Positions 45,467 through 58,165 of a stretch of DNA of 64,000 nt are shown piece after piece; position 1 is the first letter of the stretch, and each line of letters begins with the position of its first letter. The position numbers and the translations under genes are program-made. Below the pieces are notes generated by a model that saw only the letters and a list, made by a program, of their open reading frames with translations, was not told the origin of the DNA and did not search any database. Source of the stretch: Devosia subaequoris (GTDB lineage: Bacteria; Pseudomonadota; Alphaproteobacteria; Rhizobiales; Devosiaceae); NCBI RefSeq assembly GCF_014197055.1, contig NZ_JACIEW010000002.1:248001-312000 (forward strand), written 5' to 3'.

Positions 45467-45598
45467 TCAGGGGCGCTTGGTAACCGCGCCGATCAACTGG
45501 TGCTGCATGCGGTAGCTGACCTGGCGAGTAGCTTCGCGACCACGAGCGTCGATAAGACCACCCAATGCGTTGCGGAAACCAGTCTTACTCTCAGTCAT
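45467..45598 (-). CDS. Small basic protein, 43 residues (copy 1 of a related pair)
   Basis: A frame too short for usual gene callers starts at an ATG at 45598 with GGAG seven bases upstream and ends in TGA before a strong terminator. The product starts MTESKTGFRNALGGLIDARG and is basic and probably helical. It lines up without gaps with the next small protein, with shared F8, A11, D17, R19, R21, A23, R25 and V27. The pattern recalls short basic DUF1127-like proteins of alphaproteobacteria but lacks the usual DUF1127 core, so no family is assigned. Confidence 0.65.
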   Translation of the reverse strand: MTESKTGFRNALGGLIDARGREATRQVSYRMQHQLIGAVTKRP

Positions 45599-45717
45599 CT
45601 TTCATCTCCATGCGGCGGAAGGTCTCTTGCCATCCGACGCTGCTTATCTAGGCTGTTCGCACCGCCCCGGGAAGGGCCCTGCCGGCAAGTCAGCCATGCC
45701 GAATTTGCAAGGCCCGC

Positions 45718-45849
45718 TTAACGGTCGTTTACCTTGCGGCCCAGATCATGTTCGCGCTCGAAACGGGCGACGAAACGCTCGGCCTGACGAGTGCGGCCAT
45801 CCACAATGGCGTTGAAGGCGCGTTGGAAGAGATTGTTCTGCTTGCTCAT
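45718..45849 (-). CDS. Small basic protein, 43 residues (copy 2 of a related pair)
   Basis: The frame starts at an ATG at 45849 with AGGAG nine bases upstream. The product starts MSKQNNLFQRAFNAIVDGRT, has the same length as copy 1 and the same spacing of F, A, D, R, R, A, R and V. It carries a Glu/Arg-rich helix (residues 22-40). It lies 119 bases upstream of copy 1 on the same strand, and is divergent from the aminopeptidase gene. Function unknown. Confidence 0.65.
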   Translation of the reverse strand: MSKQNNLFQRAFNAIVDGRTRQAERFVARFEREHDLGRKVNDR

Positions 45850-45970
45850 TCTATGTGCTCCTGTTCTCTTGCACACAAGATAAGCTTCCCCCGGCGCGAA
45901 ACCAGAGACAAGATAACAAGACAGCCATGCCGGAAATGCATCGCATGCCTTCCAGCGGCTAGGACCAAAA

Positions 45971-47794
45971 ATGACCGAATACCAGATCAAACCCGCTATA
46001 TTTCAAAGCTTTGAGGAAAAAGCAGACCCCTCAGACGTAGCTCCACGCATCGCTGCGTTGAGGGCAGCTATGCAAAAAGTGGGTATCGATGCCTTCCTTA
46101 TCCCCCGAGCCGACGCTCATCGCGGCGAGTCGGTCCCTGCCAGCGAAGCGCGCCTGGCTTACGTCACCGGCTTCACTGGCTCGGCCGGCATGGCGGTGAT
46201 CGGCAGGGACAAGGCAGGCTTGTTCGTGGACAGCCGCTACACCCTGCAAGCGCCTTCCCAGACCGACACCGATATTGTCACCGTGCACGAGGTCGGCCAG
46301 GGCGGCGTCAGCCCCGAAATTCGCCTCTACGTGCCAAAGGGCGGCAAGCTGGCCTATGACCCCTGGCTGCACACGCCGGGCGAAATCCGCGATCTGAACG
46401 AAAAGCTCTCCGGCCATGCCGAAGCCGTGCCACACGCCAATCTGGTCGATGCGATCTGGGCCGACCGCCCGGCTCCGCCGGTCAGCGTCATCGAGTTTCT
46501 CGGCCACAATCGGGCCGGCCAGTCGGCCGCCGACAAGATTGAGGCCGTGCGCGAAACCCTCGCCAATGACATGGCCGAGGCTGTCGTGCTCACCCTGCCC
46601 GAATCCATCTGCTGGCTGTTCAACATGCGCGGGCGCGATGTTCCCAACACCCCCTTCGTCCTCGGTTTTGCAATTGTCCCAGCCACCGGTCTGCCCACAC
46701 TCTTTCTGGACGCGGCCAAAATTACCCCGGAGCTGAGTGCAGCATTGGCGGATATCGCGACTGTCGCGGAGGCCGCGACCCTGACCGACGCGCTTGCAGC
46801 GCTGGGCAAGTCTGGCAAATCAGTGCTCATCGATCCGCAAACGGCCCCAGCCGCCATTGCCGAGACCTTGCGCCAAACCGGCGCAAAACTCATCGAGAAA
46901 CGCGATCCCGTTCTGGGACCCAAATCGCGCAAGAACGAGGCTGAACTGGCGGGCATGCGCGAAGCGCACAAGCTCGACGGTGCCGCCTTGGCCAAGTTCC
47001 TGAGCTGGTTTGACGCCGAAGCGCCCAAGGGCGAGTTGACCGAGATCGGTATCGTCACCGCGCTCGAGAGCTTCCGCCGGGAGGAAGAAAGCTGCATCGA
47101 CGCCAGCTTCGACACCATCTCCGGCGCCGGGCCCAACGGCGCCATCGTCCACTACCGTGTCACCACCAAGACCGACCGCAAGCTCAACCCCGGTGAGATC
47201 ATGCTGGTCGATTCCGGCGCACAGTATCTGTCCGGCACCACCGACATCACCCGAACCCTCTCCACCGGTTCGGCCACAGCCGAACAGAAAGACCGCTATA
47301 CCCGCGTGCTCAAAGGCATGATCGCCATTTCAACGGCGCGGTTTCCCGCCGGCACGACCGGCGCCCAGCTCGACATTCTGGCACGCCAGTTTCTCTGGCA
47401 AGACGGCGTTACCTATAATCACGGAACCGGCCATGGCGTCGGTGCCTTTCTGGGCGTGCATGAAGGTCCGATTGGCATCTCGCCGCGCACTACCACCCCC
47501 CTCGAGACTGGCAATATCCTCTCCAACGAGCCGGGTTACTACAAGGCCGGCGAATATGGCATTCGCATCGAAAATCTGGTCACCGTCCACGAGGCGGCCG
47601 ACCATCCGGGCTTCCTTGAGTTCGAGACGATCACCCTGGCGCCAATCGATACCCGCCTGATCGATCTGGACCTGCTGACCGCCGCCGAACGCGATTGGCT
47701 CAATGCATACCATTCCCGCGTCTGGAGCGAGATTGGCCCACTCGTCAGCGGCGCGGTGAAGGATTGGCTGCAACACGCGACGGCGGCAATCTAG
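45971..47794 (+). CDS. pepP: Aminopeptidase P (Xaa-Pro, M24 family)
   Basis: This 607-residue M24 metallopeptidase removes N-terminal residues that precede proline. The N-terminal and middle domains (1-300) are creatinase-like and include VTGFTGSAGMAVI. The catalytic pita-bread domain shows LVDSGAQYLSGTTDITRT (metal Asp residues), NHGTGHGVGAFLGVHEGP (metal His) and NEPGYYKAGEYGIRIEN (metal Glu residues). The long form matches eukaryote-like cytosolic APP1 rather than the 440-residue E. coli type. A TAGGA site precedes the ATG. The first 130 bases are lower in GC, which is common at gene starts. The symbol is by family, not proven orthology. Confidence 0.93.
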   Translation: MTEYQIKPAIFQSFEEKADPSDVAPRIAALRAAMQKVGIDAFLIPRADAHRGESVPASEARLAYVTGFTGSAGMAVIGRDKAGLFVDSRYTLQAPSQTDTDIVTVHEVGQGGVSPEIRLYVPKGGKLAYDPWLHTPGEIRDLNEKLSGHAEAVPHANLVDAIWADRPAPPVSVIEFLGHNRAGQSAADKIEAVRETLANDMAEAVVLTLPESICWLFNMRGRDVPNTPFVLGFAIVPATGLPTLFLDAAKITPELSAALADIATVAEAATLTDALAALGKSGKSVLIDPQTAPAAIAETLRQTGAKLIEKRDPVLGPKSRKNEAELAGMREAHKLDGAALAKFLSWFDAEAPKGELTEIGIVTALESFRREEESCIDASFDTISGAGPNGAIVHYRVTTKTDRKLNPGEIMLVDSGAQYLSGTTDITRTLSTGSATAEQKDRYTRVLKGMIAISTARFPAGTTGAQLDILARQFLWQDGVTYNHGTGHGVGAFLGVHEGPIGISPRTTTPLETGNILSNEPGYYKAGEYGIRIENLVTVHEAADHPGFLEFETITLAPIDTRLIDLDLLTAAERDWLNAYHSRVWSEIGPLVSGAVKDWLQHATAAI

Positions 47795-47803
47795 CCGCTG
47801 CCG

Positions 47804-49054
47804 CTAGTTGAACCAGATCGCAAAATTGGGCCAGTTTTCGCCAAAAACCCGGTTGCCCTCGGCAAAGCTTTCGGCATCGGCTATTGGCCCCTCTTTGAGA
47901 AAGGGCAACGCTCCCTGCCCGGCCAGCAGCATCACGATATCGGTTTCGGTCGCCGTCGCGAAATAGGCGTTGAGGTCAAAGCCCCGGCGAAACCGCCAAT
48001 GCGGCAGAAGCAACTCGCCCGCGAGTATCTCATCGAGCCGGTCCAGCGTCGCCATCCATGCCTCGACAATTTCCTCGGTTACCGGCTGGCCCGGTACCAG
48101 CGAGGTCTGGCGCGGCGATGGCACCAGTTCGCGATTGTCGTCTGTCTCCTGCAGAATGGCGGCCCAATTCTGCCGCGACAGCGCCGTCACCGCCTGCATC
48201 CGCGCCTGCACGCCCGCAAAGCGGTCCTTGTCGACAATCGGAAAATTGCTGGTGTGCAACCCGGCGATCAAATCGGCCAGAAATGTATCGGTCTCCGGAT
48301 CCATCATCAGCGTGCCGCCGCGTGAATAATCCTGCATCGGCAGGCCGGCCTCGGGAAACAGCCTGTGTCCCACCGCCTCAAACAGACGCGAAAAATCATG
48401 CGCCAGCAGCATGTCGAAAGGGATGGCACTGATCTGGCTATAGCCGGCCAGCCAGATCGCGTCGGCCCGGTCAAACCCGATGCTGAGATCAGGCGCGACC
48501 ATCTTGTCGCCCTTGCTCCTGCCCTGCGGCAGCGCCAATTGCTCGCCGAACAGCATCGCCAGTGTTTCGCGCTCGCCTACGTCGCCATCGCCATTGATAT
48601 CGAGACGCACGCGTAATGGATCGAGGGTGATCACATAATCACCCTCGGCACCCGCCTTCTCAAAACTGGCCTGCGCCCGGTCCAGCCCAGTGACGAAGTC
48701 ACTCAGAATTTGCCGCAGCCCAGCATAATCCAGGGCTTCGGGACTGGCATTCGGCGGGCCGGACGACAAATCCGCATCAAGTCCCAACATCATGGCGGCG
48801 GCCGGCAATCGCGGCGTCACCGCCCCATGACGATAAAAACCCTGCGACAGCCCTTCAACGGCGCCAATCAGGTGGATCAGTCCTAGCCCAAAACAGGCAT
48901 CGGTGTGCGGCACCGCGCATTGTTCTTCAAAATAGGGGCGTTGGCCGGCCGCCTCTCCGGCATAAAGCACTTCGGCAAGTCGATCGCCGGCCTCACTGGC
49001 AATCGCGATGCCCGGCAGCATCATGGCACTTAGCGCCACCCCGATCAGTCGCAT
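47804..49054 (-). CDS. Secreted hypothetical protein with an EF-hand-like loop
   Basis: The 416-residue protein has a signal peptide (MRLIGVALSAMMLPGIAIA). Near residue 152 the sequence RLDINGDGDVGERE is a close match to a calcium-binding EF-hand loop. No other domain is recognised, and the body is mostly helical with an aromatic C-terminus (WRFRRGFDLNAYFATATETD). It appears unique in the neighbourhood: convergent with pepP and followed upstream by ligA on the same strand. Location is probably the periplasm. Function unknown. Confidence 0.7.
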   Translation of the reverse strand: MRLIGVALSAMMLPGIAIASEAGDRLAEVLYAGEAAGQRPYFEEQCAVPHTDACFGLGLIHLIGAVEGLSQGFYRHGAVTPRLPAAAMMLGLDADLSSGPPNASPEALDYAGLRQILSDFVTGLDRAQASFEKAGAEGDYVITLDPLRVRLDINGDGDVGERETLAMLFGEQLALPQGRSKGDKMVAPDLSIGFDRADAIWLAGYSQISAIPFDMLLAHDFSRLFEAVGHRLFPEAGLPMQDYSRGGTLMMDPETDTFLADLIAGLHTSNFPIVDKDRFAGVQARMQAVTALSRQNWAAILQETDDNRELVPSPRQTSLVPGQPVTEEIVEAWMATLDRLDEILAGELLLPHWRFRRGFDLNAYFATATETDIVMLLAGQGALPFLKEGPIADAESFAEGNRVFGENWPNFAIWFN

Positions 49055-49073
49055 CGCGCCCTGCCCTTTCAGC

Positions 49074-53154
<4,081 letters not shown>

Positions 53155-53260
53155 GCGCGAACTTCCCGTGGCTGCACCACCAATGCTTCGCTTCTACCAC
53201 TTCCGCCCCGCGAACCCGCACCTCCCCGGCGCTCATCCACAGCTAAGACGCAGCAACAAA

Positions 53261-53289
53261 CGAAACCGGGACGCATGATAGCGCCCCGG
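53261..53289 (-). terminator. Probable terminator of bamD
   Basis: CCGGG (53266-53270) pairs with CCCGG (53285-53289), with an inner CGC/GCG pair. On the minus strand a T-rich stretch, TTTCGTTTGTT, follows. Confidence 0.55.
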
Positions 53290-53320
53290 AACAAAATAGC
53301 AACATCGATCTTTGAGCAGG

Positions 53321-54166
53321 TTAGGCCCGCACGCCGGCGAGCCAACTCCCCGAATTGAGCTGCGGCGCGAGGCCCTGCTTGCCCAAGAGCTCGAACGCCC
53401 GCTTGTACCAGTCGCTGGACGGATAATTATGGCCCAGGACAGCAGCTGCGGACTTCGCTTCGGTGGTCAGCCCCAGCAGCAGATAGGTCTCGGTCAGTCG
53501 ATAGAGAGCTTCTTCGATATGGGTCGAAGTCTGCCAGCGTTCCACCACTTCACGGAAGCGGTTGATGGCGGCGGCATATTGTCCATTGCCCTGATAGTAG
53601 CGCCCCACCGACATTTCCTTGCCGGCAAGCTGGTCATAGGCCACCAGCAGCTTCTCGCGCGCATCCACGGCGTGCTCGGAATTGGGGTAGTTGCTGATCA
53701 GCAGATTATAGGTGTCGATCGCATCGCGCGACAATTGCTGGTCACGAGTGATGTCCTTGATCTGCGCGTAATAGGCGGTTCCCTTGAGCCAAAGCACATA
53801 GGGCACTTCCGAGCTGGACGGATAAAGGGCCAGATAGCGGTCCGAGGCCAGGATCGCCTCATCGAATCGACCGATGCGATAATTCGCATAGACCTGCATC
53901 AGCTTGCCTTTTTCGGTCAGCGGATCGCGCGGATGCTGGCGCTCCAGCTTTTCGAGCTTGGTAATGGCGGTCTGGTAATATTGCCGATCCATATCGTCCA
54001 GCGCGCCCTGGTAGAGCGCCTGGGCCGGGACAATCGGCTCTTCCTTGATCTTGGGCGGCCCGAACAGGTTCATCCCCGAGCAAGCGGTCAAAACCACGGC
54101 CATCAGGCCCATGGCAGCGAACCGGACAGCCCGGCTGGAAAACTGGCTCAAAACGTCAAACTTCAC
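53321..54166 (-). CDS. bamD: Outer-membrane assembly lipoprotein BamD
   Basis: BamD is an essential subunit of the BAM complex that inserts beta-barrel proteins in the outer membrane. The 281-residue protein has a lipoprotein signal with the lipobox LTAC around residue 29, followed by five TPR-like helical repeats from about 50 to 260, including the pattern YQTAITKLEKLERQHPRDP. Translation seems to start at a GTG at 54166. It stands between recN and lpxC, which is the usual order in alphaproteobacteria. Confidence 0.95.
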   Translation of the reverse strand: MKFDVLSQFSSRAVRFAAMGLMAVVLTACSGMNLFGPPKIKEEPIVPAQALYQGALDDMDRQYYQTAITKLEKLERQHPRDPLTEKGKLMQVYANYRIGRFDEAILASDRYLALYPSSSEVPYVLWLKGTAYYAQIKDITRDQQLSRDAIDTYNLLISNYPNSEHAVDAREKLLVAYDQLAGKEMSVGRYYQGNGQYAAAINRFREVVERWQTSTHIEEALYRLTETYLLLGLTTEAKSAAAVLGHNYPSSDWYKRAFELLGKQGLAPQLNSGSWLAGVRA

Positions 54167-54263
54167 GGACGGCCCCGTTCAAAATCATTCCGCAGCAGGA
54201 CTGCGGGCCTAGTCGGCAAATGGATCAAAACTGTGGCGCGGCTGCTTGGACCCGGGGGCCCCC

Positions 54264-55220
54264 TCAGCGCACGGACCGCAAGTAGTGATGGACTTCGAGA
54301 CCCTCTGGCTGGTCTTCGAAACTTTCGAATTCCAGCGGCAGGTCTTCTGCATTGACTATTTCATAGTTGGCGTCGCTGGAAAAGAGCGAGGCCAGCACAT
54401 GCGCGTTGAGCGCGTGCCCACCCTTGTAGGAGCGGAACTTGCCCCAGATCGCCAGCCCACCCAGCGACAGGTCGCCAATGGCATCGAGCAGCTTGTGGCG
54501 GACGAACTCGTCCTCGAAGCGCAGCCCGCCCGGATTGAGGACGCGATCTTCATGCACGGTAATCGAATTATCCAGGCTTGACCCCAGCGCATAGCCGGCC
54601 TGGCGCAGGATCTTGGCGTCGCGCACGAATCCGAAGGTGCGCGCCTGCGCCACATCCTCGAAATAGCGGCGCGGCGTCCAGTCGAAGATCATTCGCTGGC
54701 GCCCGATCACCTTGGAATCGAAGTCAATCTCCAGGTCCAGCGCGCGCCCATTATAGGGCTCAAGCGCCGCAAAGGCGTCATTATTGCGCACCGTCACCGC
54801 ACGCACGATCTTGAGAAATTTCTTCTGCGCCGGTTGAATTTCGAGACCGATCGCCAGAATGGCCTCGGCAAAGGGATGGGCCGACCCATCCATGATCGGG
54901 CATTCCGGCGCATCCAGCGTGATCAGCGCGTTATCGACGCCCATGCCCGAGAGCGCGGAAACCACATGCTCGACAGTCGCCACGCTGACGCTGTCGCCCA
55001 GATCCAGAGTGGTGCACAAAGTGGTCCGCGTCACGCGCGAATGATGAACCGGCACTGGCTTGGTGAATTGGCCATCCCCAGTTTCGCGGCGGATCGTATA
55101 GCCGCTGTCGGGAGCCCCTGGCCCCATGGTCAGCGTGACCGGCTGCGCACTGTGCACGCCATAACCGGCAAAGCTGATCTCGCCGGCTAGCGTGCGCTGG
55201 CGCTGGGAAAGTTTGTTCAT
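54264..55220 (-). CDS. lpxC: UDP-3-O-acyl-N-acetylglucosamine deacetylase
   Basis: LpxC performs the committed step of lipid A synthesis and needs zinc. The 318-residue enzyme has VEHVVSALSGMGVDNALI with the first zinc His, and RHKLLDAIGDLSLGG with the second zinc His and Asp; GYALGSSLDN is the substrate loop. It lies between ftsZ and bamD. The strong terminator after ftsZ means it needs its own promoter, which should lie in the 55221-55270 region. Confidence 0.97.
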   Translation of the reverse strand: MNKLSQRQRTLAGEISFAGYGVHSAQPVTLTMGPGAPDSGYTIRRETGDGQFTKPVPVHHSRVTRTTLCTTLDLGDSVSVATVEHVVSALSGMGVDNALITLDAPECPIMDGSAHPFAEAILAIGLEIQPAQKKFLKIVRAVTVRNNDAFAALEPYNGRALDLEIDFDSKVIGRQRMIFDWTPRRYFEDVAQARTFGFVRDAKILRQAGYALGSSLDNSITVHEDRVLNPGGLRFEDEFVRHKLLDAIGDLSLGGLAIWGKFRSYKGGHALNAHVLASLFSSDANYEIVNAEDLPLEFESFEDQPEGLEVHHYLRSVR

Positions 55221-55269
55221 GCCTGGATGTGCTCCGCCCGACGTTCACGCTCAGTTGAGACTGTTAGCC

Positions 55270-55301
55270 AAAAAAAACTCGGTGCGGAACCCGCACCGAG
55301 T
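55270..55301 (-). terminator. Strong terminator of ftsZ
   Basis: ACTCGGTGCGG (55277-55287) pairs with CCGCACCGAGT (55291-55301), followed by eight T on the minus strand. It isolates ftsZ from lpxC. Confidence 0.85.
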
Positions 55302-55329
55302 GAGCTTTTGATCGATGACCGCAAATGGA

Positions 55330-56994
55330 TCACCCGTGCTTGCGTAGGAAGGCTGGAATTTCCAGATGCTCCTTGGCAGCTGGCGCCGCCGGGGTCCGCC
55401 CCTGATTGTCCAACTGGCCGCGCGCACCCTCACTGGCGGGGGCGACGCGGGAAGTCCTTGCCACACCGGCCTCAATGGCGCTGCGGGCCGCTGCATCGTC
55501 GGCAACCGGAGCCTTCGGCTCGACGTGACCTTCGGTCTGCTGCTGACCCAGATTGAGGCCCACATTGGAGGCCAGGCGCTTGAACAAGGCGCGCGCATTG
55601 CGCGGCTCGGCGTCATGACGATCCTGCACTTCCTGTGACCGGCGCGCAACAGCTGGAAGCTCCTCGGTGCGCGGCATGCGACGCTGCCCATCGGGACGGG
55701 CGGCATGAGATGGCACATAGACGCTCGGAATCGGCTGCTCCTGCATGGCCGGCGCCTCGTCGGTCTCGGTCAGGCTTTCGGCTTCAGGCGTATAGGGCTC
55801 GACCACGATGCCGTCGTCTTCGTCGGCATGCGCCTGCTGAGGCTGATGTGCAGCAAAGGCTTCGGCAACGGCGGCTTCCACCTGGTGACCGATCTCCTCG
55901 GCCTCGACCTCGGCGACGACCGGCTGGGCCGCCTGCGGCACAACCGAATGCTCGGCCGGCACGTGGCGCTTGACCGAAAGCGGGGTGCGCGAGGCATGCG
56001 GCTTGGCCGGTTCCATCGCCTGCACCATGGTCGCATCGGTACCGGTCGCAACAACCGACACGCGGATCGTGCCATTCAGGTTCGGATCGTAAGTGGCGCC
56101 CAGAATGATATTGGCGTCTGTGTCCACTTCCTCGCGAATGCGGCTGGCCGCTTCATCGACCTCATAAAGGGTGAGGTCCGGACCACCGGTGATCGAGATC
56201 AGGAGGCCTCTTGCGCCCTGCATCGAAACATCGTCGAGCAGCGGATTGGCAATGGCAGCTTCGGCAGCATGGCGGGCACGATCTTCGCCCGACGCCTCGC
56301 CGGTACCCATCATCGCCTTGCCCATGCCGCGCATCACGGCGCGCACGTCGGCGAAGTCGAGGTTGATCAGGCCTTCCTTGACCATCAGATCGGTGATGCA
56401 GGCCACGCCCGAGAACAGCACCTGGTCGGCCATCGCGAAGGCGTCGGCGAAGGTGGTCTTTTCATTGGCCACCCGGAACAGGTTCTGGTTCGGAATGACG
56501 ATCAGCGTATCAACATGGCGATGCAATTCATCAATGCCGTCTTCCGCCAGGCGGGCACGACGATTGCCTTCGAAATTGAACGGCTTGGTGACCACGCCAA
56601 CCGTCAGAATGCCCTGCTCACGCGCCGCACGCGCAATCACCGGCGCCGCGCCGGTACCGGTGCCGCCACCCATGCCGGCGGTGATGAACACCATGTGCGA
56701 GCCGGAGAGGTGATCGTTGATTTCATCCCAGCTCTCTTCGGCGGCCGCACGGCCCACCTCGGGGTGCGAACCGGCGCCCAGGCCTTCGGTCACGCCGACG
56801 CCCAGCTGGATGATGCGCTGCGCCTTGCTCAGGGCCAGCGCCTGCGCGTCGGTGTTGGCGACGACAAAATCGACGCCGTCCAGACCGGACTCGATCATGT
56901 TATTGACGGCGTTGCCGCCGGCACCGCCCGCACCGAATACGGTGATGCGGGGCTTCAGTTCCTGGATATCCGGGATAGTCAGATTGATGGTCAT
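55330..56994 (-). CDS. ftsZ: Cell-division GTPase FtsZ
   Basis: FtsZ forms the division ring. The 554-residue protein has [12 protein letters not shown] near residue 20, the GTP-binding [13 protein letters not shown] near residue 105, and the T7 loop [12 protein letters not shown] long disordered linker (about 320-540), rich in Pro, Glu and Gln, leads to the conserved C-terminal peptide [11 protein letters not shown] that binds FtsA. The linker is longer than in E. coli and typical of alphaproteobacteria. The ATG at 56994 matches the conserved MTINL start, with an in-frame ATG four codons earlier also possible. Confidence 0.97.
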   Translation of the reverse strand: MTINLTIPDIQELKPRITVFGAGGAGGNAVNNMIESGLDGVDFVVANTDAQALALSKAQRIIQLGVGVTEGLGAGSHPEVGRAAAEESWDEINDHLSGSHMVFITAGMGGGTGTGAAPVIARAAREQGILTVGVVTKPFNFEGNRRARLAEDGIDELHRHVDTLIVIPNQNLFRVANEKTTFADAFAMADQVLFSGVACITDLMVKEGLINLDFADVRAVMRGMGKAMMGTGEASGEDRARHAAEAAIANPLLDDVSMQGARGLLISITGGPDLTLYEVDEAASRIREEVDTDANIILGATYDPNLNGTIRVSVVATGTDATMVQAMEPAKPHASRTPLSVKRHVPAEHSVVPQAAQPVVAEVEAEEIGHQVEAAVAEAFAAHQPQQAHADEDDGIVVEPYTPEAESLTETDEAPAMQEQPIPSVYVPSHAARPDGQRRMPRTEELPAVARRSQEVQDRHDAEPRNARALFKRLASNVGLNLGQQQTEGHVEPKAPVADDAAARSAIEAGVARTSRVAPASEGARGQLDNQGRTPAAPAAKEHLEIPAFLRKHG

Positions 56995-57006
56995 TGGTGG
57001 CCCCAT

Positions 57007-57310
57007 AGTGGCGTGGTTGGTTAAGATTTACCCATCCATTCGTTAACTCCGCCCTAACAAGTGAGTCGGTCCGGTTAACTTTCGCGCAATTTGCGACACG
57101 CTGTGGTTACGCGTTGATAGCGCGTTAACCACGACACTCGCGAAAGACGGATTGCAGCTTCAGCTTGACCTGCGCCCGCCTCCGGAAAACACTGCCTTGT
57201 CCGTGTGACTGGCGCTTGCAGGTGGAGGACCACTGGGGAGCACGGGGACCGTTGTCGTGCGCCTGGGCATTTTCCACCAGGTGAAGGAATAGGCCGTAGC
57301 TCACGAGAAA
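57007..57310. promoter_or_regulatory. ftsZ upstream region with CtrA-like sites
   Basis: The 304-base gap before ftsZ includes TTAA-N7-CTAA (57043-57057), one base off the CtrA consensus TTAA-N7-TTAA, and two further TTAA words (57075-57078, 57125-57128), the latter in TTAACC. CtrA controls ftsZ in Caulobacter. The rest (57130-57310) holds nothing I recognise except the upstream of the phosphatase-like gene. Confidence 0.45.
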
Positions 57311-58165
57311 TTGGCGTTTGCCGCCAGCGGAGATCCTGCAGGAATTCTCAACTGGCGCAGGTTCAACGCTCGACTGACGACCTCCGGCCAGCCGACAATG
57401 ACCCAACTCGCAAAGCTCAGTGAGCTTGGCGGGACGCATGTGATCAATTTGGGTCTGCATAGCCACGAGAACGCCTTGCCGGACGAGCGGGGAGCGCTCG
57501 CGGCGCTGGACATTGACTACACTTACATCCCTGTCGATTTCTCGGCGCCGACAGAAGCCGATTTCCAGCGGTTCCAGACCGCTATGTCAGATGCAGAACA
57601 CGCGGTGCTACACATTCACTGTATCTACAATGCGCGCGTCACGGCCTTTCTGTACCGTGACAATATTGACGGCCCGGACGCTCCACTTGCAGCGTCGATT
57701 ATGGAAAGCGTGTGGCGGCCAGGTGGTGTTTGGGCACAGTTCATAGGCAAGGGCGACTGGGCGCAGGAGTCCCATCGCTATGCGCACACCGGGACTACTT
57801 GCCAGCACCCTAGAAACTCGTTCGCAGCCAGTTGCCCACCCGGGCAATATACCCATCCGTGCCCGTCAGCTTGCGTACGCTCCGCGGCTCGACATATTCC
57901 TGGGCGCAGACCTGCGGATACACCAGCATGCCGGCCATGGTGGCAAAAGCCGCGCCCTTGGCAATGTCCGGCAGGCCGGAAATGCCCATCGGCCGGCCAT
58001 TACGCACGTTCCGCGCCAGAATGCGCCGCGCCACTTCGGGCAGACCGGTCATTTCGCTGGCGCCCCCGGTCAGCACAAAGCGGCGACCACACACATCCAT
58101 CATGCCGGTCGCCTGCATGCGGTCACGAATGGCCGTCAGGATTTCTTCGATGCGCGGCCGCATGA
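57311..58165 (+). CDS. DUF442-type phosphatase-like protein with runaway 3' end
   Basis: Residues 15-155 form a DUF442/beta-lactamase-hydrolase-like phosphatase domain: LNWRRFNARLTTSGQPT, THVINLGLHSHENALPDE and the phosphate-loop region LHIHCIYNARVTAFLYRD. That loop is C-x4-R, one residue shorter than the C-x5-R of tyrosine phosphatases but similar to relatives in this family. The domain ends near residue 155 (position 57775), but no stop follows. The frame runs on for some 120 codons antisense to ftsA with low-complexity residues, so the last third is probably not functional. Translation seems to start from a TTG with no clear ribosome site. Confidence 0.7.
   Translation: MAFAASGDPAGILNWRRFNARLTTSGQPTMTQLAKLSELGGTHVINLGLHSHENALPDERGALAALDIDYTYIPVDFSAPTEADFQRFQTAMSDAEHAVLHIHCIYNARVTAFLYRDNIDGPDAPLAASIMESVWRPGGVWAQFIGKGDWAQESHRYAHTGTTCQHPRNSFAASCPPGQYTHPCPSACVRSAARHIPGRRPADTPACRPWWQKPRPWQCPAGRKCPSAGHYARSAPECAAPLRADRSFRWRPRSAQSGDHTHPSCRSPACGHEWPSGFLRCAAA

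Noticed and set aside
45971..46100. Lower GC at the start of pepP as a third foreign patch
   Set aside because: Reduced GC at a gene start is common and the stretch is short; the protein is normal there.
55705..57024. A 439-codon plus-strand frame opposite ftsZ
   Set aside because: Shadow of ftsZ, His- and Arg-rich, no motif.
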